Source of the DNA: Malania oleifera
Taxonomy: Eukaryota; Streptophyta; Magnoliopsida; Santalales; Ximeniaceae
Direction: 5' to 3'
Assembly: GCF_029873635.1 (NCBI RefSeq)
Contig: NC_080420.1
Coordinates: forward strand, 121,962,719-122,026,718
DNA: 64,000 bases
In this document: positions 32,893 to 44,523 of the stretch, piece by piece
How positions within the stretch are numbered: position 1 is the stretch's first letter
Layout: the number at the start of each line of letters is the position of its first letter
Notes under the pieces: model-generated
The model's database searches: none
The model's input: only the letters and a program-made list of their open reading frames with translations
Told to the model about the DNA's origin: nothing
Position numbers and translations under genes: made by a program

Positions 32893-33911
32893 CTCAACTT
32901 GCCCTTCCTTCCGAATCTCATCACTCCCTTCATCTGAGCGATTCTAAGGAATACTTTACCCCCTACCTCGAACTTCAAATCATGGCGGCCAACATTCACA
33001 TAACTCTTCTGCCAACTCTAAGATGATCTAATCCTCTCCTGGATCAAACCTACCTTCTCAGACACCTGCTGCACGAGTTCAGGTCCTAAAACTTGACGTT
33101 CACCGACCTCATCCCCATACAATGGAGATTGACACCTCCGACCATGCAAAGCCTCGAACGGTGCCATCCCTATACTCGCTTGGAAACTATTGTTATAGGC
33201 AAACTCCACTAGTGGCAGAAACTGAATCCAACTACCACCGAAGTCCAATATACAAGCCAGTAACATATCCTCCAATATCTGTATTGTCCTCTCCGACTGT
33301 CCATTAGTCTGGGGGTGGAACGTTATACTAAAAGTAAGTTTCGTCCCTAATGCTTCCTGCAAACTCTTTCAAAATCAAGAAGTAAACCTCAGGTCTCAAT
33401 CTGAAACAATGGACACTGGTACACCATGCATTCTCACTATCTCATGCACATAGAGGTTCGCTAGCTTACTCAAAGGGTAGCTAACCTTCATCGGTACAAA
33501 GTGAGCAGATTTCATCAACTTGCCCATAATTACCCAAATAGCATTCTGTCCGTGAAGCACTGATGGAAATCCAGTAACAAAGTCTATGGAAATGTGCTCC
33601 CATTTCCATACCGAAATAGGCAAGGGTTGTAATGGTCCTACCGGTCTCTGATGTTCATCTTTCACCTGCTGACACGTCAGACACTGCTCCACAAGCCGGG
33701 CAATATTCCTCTTCATACCACTCCACGAGAAGGACTCGCGTAAATCCCGATACATCTTTTTACTACCTGGATGTACCGTATACAGAGAACGATGCGCTTC
33801 CTCTAGAATCGTCCTTCTGATCTCATCGTCATTTGGAACACACAGCCGGGTCCCAAACCTCAACACACCTCTATTAGAGATGTTAAAACCTGCAGTCAAA
33901 CCCTGTTGCAC
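32893..33911 (-). pseudogene. Element A integrase, broken
   Basis: From high to low coordinate: the HHCC zinc region ([29 protein letters not shown]), core start ISIDFVTGFP, the first catalytic position changed (IWVIMGKLMKSAHF, where related copies have VDRLTK), VSIVSD at the end of the first open part, then after a stop and small shift DGQSE-like [15 protein letters not shown], and GDEVGERQVLGPE through FLRIAQMKGVMRFGRKGKL. The loss of the first Asp and the stops show that it is dead. The protein continues at 6601 across element B. Confidence 0.87.
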
Positions 33912-33947
33912 TTTCTTTACAATCTTCGCTAACTCTGCATCATTAGC

Positions 33948-35217
33948 CTACACGGTTTTAATACGCTCATACAAGGTCAGTTGGATTACCAAACTAGCAA
34001 TGAAAGTCTGATGATCACCAAACACCAATTCCACGCCAAGGCTTTCCAGATCTCGTCTGACATGATGCTGAACTACAGCTGCAATTTTTGCTGCATGTTC
34101 TGACTTCCGACTCAACACATGTGCTACTACATTAGCCTTTCCCGGGTAATAACTGATCGTGCAATTATAGTCCTTAATTAACTCTGGCCACTGCCTTTGC
34201 CTCATATTCAACTTCTTCTGCGTGAAAAAGTACCTGAGGCTTTTGTGGTCAGTGAAAATCTCACATTGAACATCGTACAGGTAGTGTCGCCATATTTTCA
34301 AGGCATAAATGACAACAACTAACTCTAGGTCATGCGTAGGGTAATTCTTCTCATACTCCTTAAGTTGCCGAGAAGCATAAGCTACCACCTTACCCTGTTG
34401 CATAAGCACACAACCCAAACCCTTCAGGGACGAGTCGCTATAGATCACAAAACCCCCATCCCCTGAAGGAATGGTCAATACTGGAGCAATAACTAGCCGG
34501 TGCTTCAATTCAAGAAAGCACTGCTCGCAATCACTAGTCCAGTCAAACTTCGCCCCCTTCTTAGTCAATCGTTTCAGAGGTCCGAATAATTTTGAGAAAC
34601 CCTCTACGAATCGACGATAGTAGCCTACCAGTTTTAGAAAACTTCGAATCTCCTACACACTCTTCGGTCTAACCCAGTCAACCATAGCTTTGATCTTGTT
34701 AGGATGAACAGAGATACCGCCCTCAAACACTACATGACCTAAAAACGCGACCTGATTAAGCTAGAACTCACACTTCTTCAGCTTAGCATACAACTTCCTC
34801 TCTTGCAGAATCTGTAGCACCAACCTCAAATGGTACTCATGCTCTTCCGAACTCTTCGAATATACCAGACTATCATCAATGAATACCACTATGAATCGAT
34901 CTAGGTACTCATGGAAAACCCTGTTCATCAGATCCATGAACACCGCCGGAGCATTGGTTAACCTAAATGGCATAACCAAGAATTCATAGTGGTCGTATCT
35001 GGTTTCGGAACGCAGTCTTTGCTACATTCTCAAATCTAACCCTCACCTGATGATACCCTGACCGTAGGTCAATCTTCGAAAATACCTGTGTTCCCTGCAG
35101 CTGGTCAAAAAGATCATCTATACGAGGCAAAGGGTAACGGTTCTTCACCGTCACTTTGTTGATCTCACGGTAGTCAATGCACATACGCATCGATCCATCC
35201 TTCTTCTTCACAAACAA
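33948..35217 (-). pseudogene. Element A reverse transcriptase and RNase H, broken
   Basis: 35217-34984 has [19 protein letters not shown] and [13 protein letters not shown]. After a frameshift near 34990, 34979-34761 has [13 protein letters not shown], then [15 protein letters not shown]. After further stops, 34568-33948 is RNase H ([38 protein letters not shown]). Catalytic boxes are recognisable, but the frame is broken at least three times. Confidence 0.88.
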
Positions 35218-35934
35218 CTCTAGAGCTCCCCAGGGAGAAACACTAAGTCAAATGAATCCCTTATCCAGTAATTCCTCCAACTACTCCTTCAACTCCTGAA
35301 GTTTTGCTGGAGCCATCTGGTACGGAGCTTTAGAGATCGGTGCCTTGCCAGGCAGCAACTCTATCACAAACTCTACCTCACGATCTAGAGGTAAACAAGG
35401 TAAGTCATCTGGGAACACATCTGAAAACTTATTGACCACCCGAATGTCCACGAGTCTTAACTCATCCCGCAGTGGTTCCTTTACGCAAGCTAGGTACCCC
35501 TGACATCCGTCTAAGAGTAGCCTCCTCGCTTGTAGTGCCGATAAAATCTGTGGCGTCGCACTCACACACGATCCTACAAACTCATACTCCTGCTTTCTAG
35601 GAGGTCTGAACACTACTACCTTCTTTTGACAGTCAATCACCGCATAACTGGTAAACAACCAATCCATTCCCATTATGACATCGAAACTTGACATGTCGTA
35701 TACTACAAGATTCGCCGGTAGTAGTCTCTCCTGAATCACAACTGGGCAGTTTCCTAATATCTTACTACAAATCGTTACACTCCTAGTTGGCGTAGTCACA
35801 GACAACATCTCATTCATTGCACAGGCTTCCGCCTCACACAACTTCACAAAACTAGCATATATGAACGAATGGGTTGCCCCCGAATCAAATAAAACAACAG
35901 CTCTATTCGAAAGCAATAACATGGTACCTGTCAC
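35218..35934 (-). pseudogene. Element A aspartic protease and linker
   Basis: Open over 217 codons. It has the retropepsin active site [28 protein letters not shown], and the linker FSDVFPDDLPCLP leading to APYQMAPAKLQELKE, then a stop just before the conserved LLDKGFI of reverse transcriptase. The D-S-G triad is intact here, unlike in element B. Confidence 0.88.
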
Positions 35935-36696
35935 CTCGTTCCCAGCGTGTTCCGCATCTACTGGCGTAAGTGAATATACTCTCGCCGGAGCTGTGGTTGC
36001 CTAGTAATTCACCCGAGGCACCTGATTACTCCCACGGTTCTGGCTCTGTGTAGGCATAATCCTCCTCTGTTCCTGATAGCTCTTTGCCATGTGGCCTGAC
36101 TTGCCATAGTTGTAGCAAACACCCCAAAATGGCTGACACTCACCATCATGCCATTTATGGCACTTGGCGCACGGTGCGGAGGATGGATCCTCCTAAGTAT
36201 TTGGTCGCCCGGTGTTCCATTGATAACCCGAGCTGTAGCTCTTCTTCTTCTTCCACGGACCTTGTCGAGGACCACTATGAGGACCAGAAGATATTGGCCT
36301 CTTCCCCTGATCCTGTACTACTTCATCTCCCCGGAGGTCGATCTCAACAATGGTGGCTTTATCCACGAGAACAGAGAACTCACGGATCTGCAGCATCCCC
36401 ACAAGACGGCAGATGTATTTCCTTAGACCCCTCTCGAACCTACGAGCCTTCTCGTGCTTATTCAAAACCAAGTATGGTGCAAATCAAGATAACTCGATAT
36501 ATCTGGCAGCATACCTCTGCACCGTCAAAGTTCCCTGCGTCAGGCCCGAAAACTTATCAGCCTTCTCATCTCAAGTGGAGACTGGAAAGTATCTCTCAAA
36601 AAATATTTCCTTGAAGCCGCCCCACGTCATACCTGATGGACCAGCTCTCTGCCTTTCCAGCAGACTCACTGCCGTCCACCATCGCCCTGCCTCCCC
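35935..36696 (-). pseudogene. Element A gag, C-terminal half
   Basis: Picks up at GEAGRWWTAVSL next to the solo LTR boundary and runs through several frames: a capsid part near 36470-36690 with stops, HEKARRFERGLRKYICRLVG, and a nucleocapsid near 36080-36160. There the knuckle reads CYNYGKSGHMAKS, with two of the four zinc ligands lost. Degraded by stops and shifts. Confidence 0.8.
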
Positions 36697-37084
36697 TGTA
36701 GTGACCCGAAGAATAATGACATTTTAATAATAAGATGGAGAGAAAATAGATACAGAAACAGAAGGAGGTTGTAGACTTCATCGATGAACGCTGACATTGC
36801 ATTTTGGAGATAATATTAAATAAAAATAATTTCAGAAAAATTGCCAAGCTTCGTCAAATAACACATGGTCTTGTCGATGAAGGTCTTTAGAATTTCGTCG
36901 ACGAACACAGGGCTTCGTCGACGAGAAAATATCGAGAGGGGTTCTGAGGCAGCCTAAATTTTGTCGACAAATATAGGGCCTCGTTGACGAAATTTGTGAA
37001 GGACTCATCGACGAAGAACGAGCTCCTCGTCGACGAAATCTCCTGTTTTATATATGCGAAATCTGGGAATTATTTCATTTTAAG

Positions 37085-37141
<57 letters not shown>

Positions 37142-38906
37142 ACGACTCTCTTTCCCTTCTCTCTTCGTTTCCAGCCCCACCAGTCATCGGATCGACGATC
37201 CGAAGCTACCACGACGCTCCTGGTGGAATTCTCTACAAGTTTGCTAGAGCGGATCGTCGAGAAAATGAAGTTGGATTTCATCCCAAATTCTGGGTAAGGT
37301 CTTTTATTGAGTTTTTAACTTTCTGATAGTTATAGGAAATGATGTAGACTAAGAAATACTGATGTTTTGTTCTCGGACATTGTATTTTTAGGATGTTGGG
37401 TTAGGAATCCTGTGGGTATAGAGCCAGATTTTTATAGGGGCTTTTCAAAGTTGAGGTAAGGGAAATATGCTATGCTAGGAATTTTTATAAAATTATTAGA
37501 GAATTTATAAACATATATTCATACCAATTTATTATATAATTTATACAGAATATGAGTTAAATGCTTGTGTGGCCTGAGTAGATTTTCATGAGATAAAGAA
37601 TTTATATAGTTTTGTGATGTATCATACTATACTGAATACACAGTTATTAACGGTACATACAATTTACATAGTTTTTCCAGTATATGGGTTTACGCAGAAT
37701 ATATATATGTAGATTTATATTCACAGAAAAATGTACATGCTTATACAGCTTTTATATGAATGGTTTCATGAAACAGATATATATACATATGTCCATATAT
37801 ATGTATACAGATACTCAGAATAGTATATATATACAGTGTTATAGTATGCCATGTTTTCTTATTACCATAACATACAGAACATACAGACAGAGTATATATA
37901 TAGAATACACAGATAGATATACAGAGGTAGCATCAAGATGCTACAGATACAGTACACAGAGATACAGTATTTATAGTACAGAAAGATGGAGTTATGCTAA
38001 TTTTGGAAACATGATGAAAACAGTAAAAGATTATATATGTATATATGTATATAGTATCAAATCCCTGAAGAAAGATACACAGACAGATACAGATTACAGA
38101 GCATGGTACCGTTGTTAGATACAGATAGAGTGCAACCACATATCTCAGATAGTATGTGGGTACCGTCAGTCGTGCTCGGAGAGTATGCAGCTCACAGTAC
38201 ACTGGGTTGAGGGGGCCGATTTGACGAGGTAGTAGCCAGTCTCGAGTTTAGGAGAGGATGCAGTTTGGCTGGGCTGAGGTAGTGTAGAGTATGATGACTT
38301 ATCTGGAGGACCGACCAGATAGAGTCCCGCCTACGGGCCGCACAACCCTGTCACGAGGGGTCAAATCATGACGTACAAAGTCCCAGGGAATAAGTACAGT
38401 TATATTTATATGTATATAGTTTTACAGTATATGATGAGTATAGTATGATATTATCAGTATGAAAAGTAAAAAATACAGACGATACAGTGTATTTTAAATT
38501 GAGAAAGATAGATATGTTTTACAGATTGTTGCATTACAGTTCAGTTGCTATATTTTAAAGTACTTTTAACTTAGTTGCCACACACTAGTGATAGCATATT
38601 TCCATTTACTGAGCGTCGACTCACCCCTTTACTCTAAAATTTTTTCAGGTGAGCCAGTGAGACGAGCAGATCAGGCTCGCGAATAGAGTGTAGCTCAGGT
38701 CACCCTGGTTATAGGGTGAGTTTTTGTCAGAATTGTATATTTTTTTGAGTAGATGTCACTGGAGGGATATTTTGTATGGTCTGTATATTATGGATTCTGG
38801 TATTGTACAATTTATGTATAAATGGTTTTATGATTTTTGTTTCCACTGCGTATGAATGTTTATTGTATATATAAAAAAAAATGATAAGAATTTTGAGGTC
38901 ATTACA
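36697..38906 (+). mobile_element. Solo LTR in element A gag, plus orientation
   Basis: 2210 bp, TGTAGTGACCCGAAG to GAGGTCATTACA, with perfect target duplication TCCCC (36692-36696 and 38907-38911). Removing it joins the A gag peptides ATFQLTG and EAGRWW. No internal sequence remains. TATATA lies at 37048-37056 with a palindrome array upstream, followed by a CT run (37087-37140). Putative leader introns span 37294-37391 and 37456-38648. Same family as the solo LTR at 1297-3275, opposite strand. Confidence 0.94.
36778..37056 (+). promoter_or_regulatory. Phased palindrome array plus TATA box in the 36697 solo LTR
   Basis: TCGTCGACGA-type sites start at 36778, 36851 (weak), 36871, 36895, 36915, 36961, 36981, 37005 and 37027, then TATATA at 37048-37056. 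The last eight have spacings 20, 24, 20, 46, 20, 24 and 22 bp. Three copies are perfect palindromes. The nearest ends 12 bp before the TATA box. Confidence 0.6.
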
Positions 38907-39219
38907 TCCCCAGTCAGTTGGAAGGTAGCGTACAAAACCTTTTGCTTCTCAGTGCAGTGGAGGACTTCCAAAATCCTCTCAGTCTTCTTGACCCAGTCCT
39001 TCGCCACTATCGGATCAGGTCCTCCCGTAAATGTAGAAGGGTGCATGCGTGTGAACGTCTCGATGGTACACCCCGCATCAATAGAAGAGCTCCGCATCTC
39101 CTAACGCTCTGCCCAATCTCTCGGATCACCTGTCTCGCCAAACCACGAGACATAGAAGGAGACTCATTGCTTGCCGTCTCCTCGAAGCCACTCTCTAAGT
39201 TATTATCCTTGGGCTCCAT
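38907..39219 (-). pseudogene. Element A gag, N-terminal part
   Basis: Start at ATG 39219 (MEPKDNNLESG), by analogy with B and C. It continues to SPSMSRGLARQVIREIGQSVR. A frameshift near 39100 is followed by CTIETFTRMHPSTFTGGPD, ILEVLHCTEKQKVLYATFQLTG, where the solo LTR interrupts it. Homologous to the first 120 residues of the C gag. Confidence 0.87.
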
Positions 39220-39529
39220 TCTGAAAACAGAATAGGAATCGATTAGAATTCCTATATTGTACGCAATTAACACAATCAAAGACCTAATCATGTCAACTAT
39301 TACTCTCACAAGTCTAAGCCTGCCCCACCACACCGACCCGAATCCATCAATGGTCTGCCCTGCCTTTACTGGAATCATCATTCCAGGAAAAACACGGAAT
39401 ACCACTGACAAATCTCGATCTAGCAACAGAACAACCCCCGACCAACACTACCCATTTCCTACATCCTATACTCTAGTATGTACACATCAATACTCCTAAC
39501 CAAGTCTACAAGACTTAACAACCTGGTTA

Positions 39530-39541
39530 GCTATGATACCA
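39530..39541 (-). other. Primer binding site of element A
   Basis: Minus strand TGGTATCATAGC, one mismatch from the initiator-Met type TGGTATCAGAGC, three bases inside the 5' LTR boundary at 39545. Confidence 0.85.
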
Positions 39542-40169
39542 AACTGTCACGCCCCGAACTCAGAAATGGGACCCGGGGGTGAATTTAAGTAACCTAACCT
39601 GTCTCTATATCAATCTAAAACGTACCTGATACAATACAAATAGAGGGTCCGACCCCGTGGGGTGAACGGATGCCCACATACATACATACAAACATCCATA
39701 CTCATTTATAATACGCAGCGGAATACAGTCCTTTATACATAACAGTATCATACCAGAGTCTAAACAAACTAGGATATACATTCCCATAATTACAACACGT
39801 ACCCCAGGTGTCCACAAAACTATCCCAGCCACCGAGATACCAAAACTCATACCTAGTAGGTACTAGCAGTAGCTACGACACCTTTGCTCCCAGATGCTAG
39901 GATGCTACTTACGGCTACTTGAGGGACTTAAAAAACATTGTACGTACATTCGGGGTAAGACACCTCTCAGTAAGGAAGAAAACAGGTTATGTCAGTATGT
40001 GGCATACCAGTGTTATTTTACATATTTCATAACACTATAAAAGATACGATATAATTTGAAACATTTACACACAGTTTCATACATATCCATACAGTTCCAG
40101 TATTTTCATAAAACCATTCCAGTACATATGATACCCAAAACATATGATCAGTGTCGTCACACTAGTTCG

Positions 40170-40467
40170 CAACTACACAAGGTCACCTCGTCTCATAGCG
40201 ATTACATTGCTACATACGCAACTACGCTGCGATGACCGAGGCCCAATAGTGATTACATTGCTCCATACGCAACTACACAAGGTCACCTAGTCTCACAGTG
40301 ATTACATTGCTACACACGCAACTACGAAGCGACGACTCAGGCCCACAGTGATTACATTGCCACATACGCAACTACATAAGGTCTCCTAGTCTCACAACGA
40401 TTACATTGCCACATGCACAACTACGCTGCGACGACCTAGGCCCACAGTGATTACATTGCTACATATG
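40170..40467. repeat. Three ~100-bp tandem units in the element A 5' LTR
   Basis: Units begin at 40170, 40270 and 40369 with CAACTACA(C/T)A. They correspond to the four-unit array at 4101-4497. The copy-number difference arose after insertion of element A. Confidence 0.82.
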
Positions 40468-40509
40468 GTGTAGAACACACCCTTCGGTGACCAGCTGGAT
40501 CATATTGGT

Positions 40510-41480
40510 TAGGGGTGAGCATAATTCAAGGAAAACCAAATCAACCGACCGAAATTGGTCAGTTCAGTTCGATTAAAAAATTCAGTTCAGTCGGTTCAGT
40601 TATGCTTTTCAACATTTCAATGAATCGGGCTTCGGTTTGGTGAATAGAGAATATTAATTCGGTTAACCGATTAACCGATTTAATAATTAATTAAAATTTA
40701 AATATAAATTAGTAAAATAAAATCCGATTATTCACTTATTCCCTCTCAGACTCTTAGTCTCACACTCTCACTACTCTCAGAAGTCAAAACTTAGAAGGCC
40801 CTCACTGGCACTGCGGCACTGCCTCTCTCTCACTCACCCGAGCTTGGTCCTTCGGAGTTCGCACCACTAGGCACCAAGCACCATCTTCACGCGATGCCAT
40901 CATTTGTGTCCATTGCCATCGCCGTCACCTGCCATCGTCACCAACACAGTCACTGCTTTTAGAAGTCGAAAGGCCCTCACTGAGTCACTGCCTCTCTCTC
41001 GCTCACCCGAGCTCACTACGCCGCACCACCATCTTCACGCGATGCCATCGCCATCTCCGTTGCCGACCATCGTCACCAGCACACAAGCTCCCTCTCATTC
41101 TCATTTTTCTTCTCTCACACACAGACCAGTTGGTCCAGTTCACCAAGAACCACGCCCGACTCCTCCTCACCGGCGTCAAGCTCTCCTGAGCCCAATCGTC
41201 TCCCTAACCACCTCTCCTCCTCATCAGTCTAGAATTTGGATACACCTTCCCAACTTCCCCTCTTCCCTCGTTCTGGATACACCTCCCCGGCTTCCCCTTT
41301 TCCCTCATTTCTCGGTTAAATTCGGTTAACCGAATTACCCGAAAAAAAAATTCTGTCGGGTTTGATTTGGTGAGGCCCAATGGTTCGGTCAGTTCGGTTA
41401 ACAGTATTCTTTAACTGAAATTTTTGGTTAATTCGGCTAATTAACCGAGTTTGGCCGAACCGGTCATTTGCTCACCCCTA
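40510..41480. mobile_element. Non-autonomous hAT-like DNA transposon, 971 bp
   Basis: Terminal inverted repeats TAGGGGTGAGCA ... TGCTCACCCCTA, and an 8-bp target duplication ATATTGGT/ATACTGGT (40502-40509 and 41481-41488, one mismatch), as in the hAT superfamily. The empty site is visible in the other LTR near 4530. Both ends are rich in GGTTAACCGAATT-type subterminal motifs. The middle (about 40790-41310) is GC-rich with an imperfect internal duplication (CATCTTCACGCGATGCCATC occurs near 40881 and 41030). A 141-codon Pro/Ser/His-rich frame at 40904-41329 has no recognisable domain. No transposase is present. Confidence 0.88.
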
Positions 41481-42324
41481 ATACTGGTGATATTTCACAC
41501 CCCGGATATAGAGCCAGCCACTCTCGCCCATGGTAGTTAATTGATACATGGCTGTTTTACAAATCCCTGGAATTATTTTGGAACTCACGTTCCTATACAT
41601 CTCAGCGTACGGTAACTAGCCACCACATTGCTATTTCATAAATACTTGGAACAAATACATACAACCATACATACCACACTAATTTGGTTTACGGCAAATC
41701 ATATCATTTACAATTTCAAGTATATAGTTTATGCAAATATGGATTATGGTCACCTCAATAATACAGTTTTAATACGACCAACAGTTTTCCAAACAAAATA
41801 GAGATAATACCCGAAATCCCCAATTTTCCCGAAAAACTGTAACCCGAAAACTCTGCATTTTTACCCGATAGATTTTCCCCAAATAAGTAGCCAAAACATA
41901 CATACGATCGTAGCCTACAAGCTTACTGATCCCGATTTTGAAAATGAACTGATATAGACAGAATCCCCTTACCTTAACCCGAATTCCAACTACGAACTCT
42001 ACGGTCCCCAAAACTATGAATCGGGACCCCGAAACCTACAAACCATAGTACAGTACATGCTTACAATTCATACTACTACACATATACCGAATCAGAAATG
42101 AAAACCAAGCCTTACCTCGATTTTCGTCCGAAACCCGAAATCCTATGAAATAAGATTTCGATCCGCTAGAAACGTAGAGAATCCTTCACTGATCCTCGCA
42201 ATATCGTTGGATTTACAAACTGGGCAACGATCGACAAACAAAACTAGAGAGAGAGAGTGTTGGAAGAGTTCTAGAGAGAGAGGGAGAGTTTTTAGGAAAC
42301 TTAGTCCCAAAGCAACCAAAATAT

Positions 42325-42541
42325 CCTTTTATAGACCTTGACCCGAGGGGATTCGTTGACGAATTGAGTTCCTCGTCGACAAATTCTTCACTAGCCTCAT
42401 TGACGAATCGGCAGCCTCGTTGACGAGCCAGATGTTCCGAATTTTTCCTGAACCCCTCGGCATTCACTCATTGACGAGCTTCTGAATTTCGTCGACGAGA
42501 AGCCTTCAGCCTTCGTCAATGAATTATGGTCTCGTCGACGA
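42325..42541 (-). promoter_or_regulatory. TATA box plus phased palindrome array, element A 5' LTR
   Basis: Minus-strand TCTATAAAAGG (42325-42335), then upstream sites starting at 42353, 42373, 42397, 42417, 42468, 42489, 42513 and 42532. The spacing (20, 24, 20, 51, 21, 24, 19) is exactly that of the 3' LTR. Some sites that are TCGTTGACGA in the 3' LTR are TCGTCGACGA here, which points to TCGTCGACGA as the ancestral form. Confidence 0.6.
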
Positions 42542-42611
42542 ATTTTGTGTAAATTCCATTTTTACCCCTCTTTACATAATTAACCCCTATATCATGGTTC
42601 GGGTTCTTACA

Positions 42612-43354
42612 ATTAAATTCTAGAATGAATACAAAGAACTATCTATAAATTTAAATTAGCATTAAATAAACAACACTTTTTAATTTAATTATTAAAACTA
42701 TTATATATATAAATAATGTGATAATAATAATATGTTGTAAATGCATATTAATAATAAGATTATTGTTAATTAATAAAGAATATTACATTATCTTAGTTAA
42801 AAGTAAATATTAAAATTTTAATTATAAAATTATAATAACTATCATTTAAGTTTTCAATTATAAAAATATTAATATTTTTTAAAAAATATATTTAAAAATA
42901 CATGTTAGTTATTATAATTCAATTATGGATTGAACAATAACTATTTATTAACTTAAATTAACATTAAATAAATTAAAATTTTAAATTTGATTAACAATAT
43001 CATTTTTATCCTAATTTGATATGATAATAATATGTTTTAAATATACATTAATAACAAGGTTATTATTAATTAAAAATAATAATTTTATATTATTTTTGGA
43101 AAATAAAATATTTAAATTTTAATTATAAATAATTAAAATAATTTTTAATGAAATTGTTAATTGAAAAATATTATTATTTATAATTTAAAATATATTTAAA
43201 AATAATCATATAATACCCTTACATTAAAATATTTATCCGAATACCACTTATTTCAAACATAACAAAACACACTTATAACTTTCAACACTTTTCTAATTCA
43301 ACATTTATTATCAACCCTTATCCTACATAAGTTATTCCAAATGATCATTTAATT
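42612..43354. repeat. AT-rich tandem units, about 310 bp each (segmental copy 1)
   Basis: Two imperfect units, about 42612-42915 and 42916-43225, share AACTATCTATAAATTTAAAT, TTGATATGATAATAATATG and AATAACAAGATTATTATTAAT phrases. The same pair occurs at 52196-52700, and a single unit at 1170-1296 plus 3276-3476. No coding sequence or RNA gene is seen. The stretch 43250-43354 (CATAACAAAACACACTTATAAC onward) matches the SINE target region near 52710. Confidence 0.65.
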
Positions 43355-43840
43355 TGGGGTGAGTATAATTAGGATTTAACCGAATTAACCGATCGAGTTC
43401 GTAGATTCGTTTCGGTTAATATACAGGTTTGGTTTGGTTCGGTTTGAGATTTGGATTATTTCGGGTATTCGGTTTTCAATTTGGGTATCGAGAATCTTTA
43501 AATTGGTTAACCGAATTACTAATTAATTAATAATTAAATATAGATTAGTAATATTAATATATGATATATGTTAAATCTTAAATGTTTAATTTTAAAATAT
43601 CACTTTTATCAATAAACCATTTTATTAATTAAGTTAGAATTGGTAAACTAGAAACAAAATTTACAATCATATTTTATTTTTATAATTAATTTTAATTTAT
43701 TCGGTCAAATTCGGTTAACCAAATTACTTGAAAAGTTGGTTTGGTCGGGCGGTTTGATTAGGGATTAGTGTTAATAGAAAAATTCAGTTAATTCGATTAA
43801 TTCTTCGAATTCAGTCGAACCAACCATTTGCATACCCCTA
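43355..43840. mobile_element. hAT-like MITE, segmental copy 1
   Basis: 486 bp, ends (T)GGGGTGAGTATAATT ... TTTGCATACCCCTA, with an imperfect 8-bp flank ATTTAATT/CTTTAATC. The paralogue at 53210-53730 has the same structure with a perfect CTTTAATG duplication. Subterminal TTAACCGAATTAACCGAT motifs match those of the 971-bp element. No transposase frame. Confidence 0.78.
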
Positions 43841-44054
43841 CTTTAATCTCATTGCAAAACAGTTTCAACAATTGAATTTTGTAGCAAGGGAGCTACAACA
43901 ACAACAAAACCAAGCCTTAGTCCCACTAGGTGGGGTCGGCTATATGGATATTTTTCCGTCAATTTATGCGATCATGGACCATTTCTTTTGATAGATTCAA
44001 GGATATTAAATCCTTAATCACTATCTCCTCTCAAGTTATTTTAAGTCTACCCCT

Positions 44055-44182
44055 ACCTCTTCTATTGCTTCCCACAGTAACTAAGTCACTCTTCCTTACA
44101 GGTGCACTATGTGGCCTAACCTCTTCTATTGCTTCCCACAGTAACTAAGTCACTCTTCCTTACAGGTGCATTATGTGGCCTA
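44055..44182. repeat. 64-bp tandem duplication in the LINE 3' part
   Basis: Two units (44055-44118 and 44119-44182), each containing CTTCTATTGCTTCCCACAGT and CACTCTTCCTTACAGGTGCA, differing at few bases. It is a local duplication within the degraded LINE. Confidence 0.85.
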
Positions 44183-44523
44183 CGTTGCAAGTGTCTATAC
44201 CATATGAGTCATCCCTCCTTTATGTTATCTTCTACAGGAGTTACACCTAACTTATCACTTATATGTTCATTCCTTAATTTATCTTTCAATGTTATATCAC
44301 TCATCCATTTAAGCATTCTCATCTCGGCAACTTTTACTTTTTATATATTATGTTTCTTCGTCGCCCAACATTTCGATCCATATAGTATAGCTAGTCTAAT
44401 AGCTGTCCTATAAAACTTTCCTTTCAATTTTAAGGGTATTCTACAATTGCAGAGTACACTTGAAGCACTTCTCCATTTTACCCAACCTGCTTTAACTCTA
44501 TGCATTACATTATCTACAATTTC

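Larger units (their letters stand above)
3477..42611 (-). mobile_element. Element A: Ty3/gypsy chromovirus (Tekay/Del-like), carrying nested insertions
   Basis: A minus-strand LTR retrotransposon. Order on the minus strand: 5' LTR 42611-39545, primer site 39541-39530, gag from 39219, protease, reverse transcriptase, RNase H, integrase, chromodomain ending near 6259, polypurine tract 5678-5666, 3' LTR 5665-3477. It is split by element B (6602-32892), by a solo LTR (36697-38906) and, in its 5' LTR, by a hAT-like element (40510-41480). Without these it would be about 9.7 kb. Target duplication is ATTCA/ATTAA, with one mismatch. The coding region has several stops and frameshifts, so A is dead. 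It is the oldest of the three nested elements because it hosts the others and its LTRs differ most. Confidence 0.92.
39545..42611 (-). repeat. Element A 5' LTR (with hAT-like insertion)
   Basis: 3067 bp, plus strand TGTCACGCCCCGAACTC to GGGTTCTTACA. Excluding the 971-bp insertion at 40510-41480 and its 8-bp TSD copy it is 2088 bp, one 100-bp unit shorter than the 3' LTR. Minus-strand TCTATAAAAGG at 42325-42335, with the palindrome array at 42353-42541. Followed by ATTAA (42612-42616), the presumed target duplication. Confidence 0.92.

Noticed and set aside
40904..41329. 141-codon Pro/Ser/His-rich frame as a host gene
   Set aside because: It lies entirely inside a hAT-like element with TIRs and TSD; low-complexity composition and no domain. 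Kept only as a possible captured fragment.
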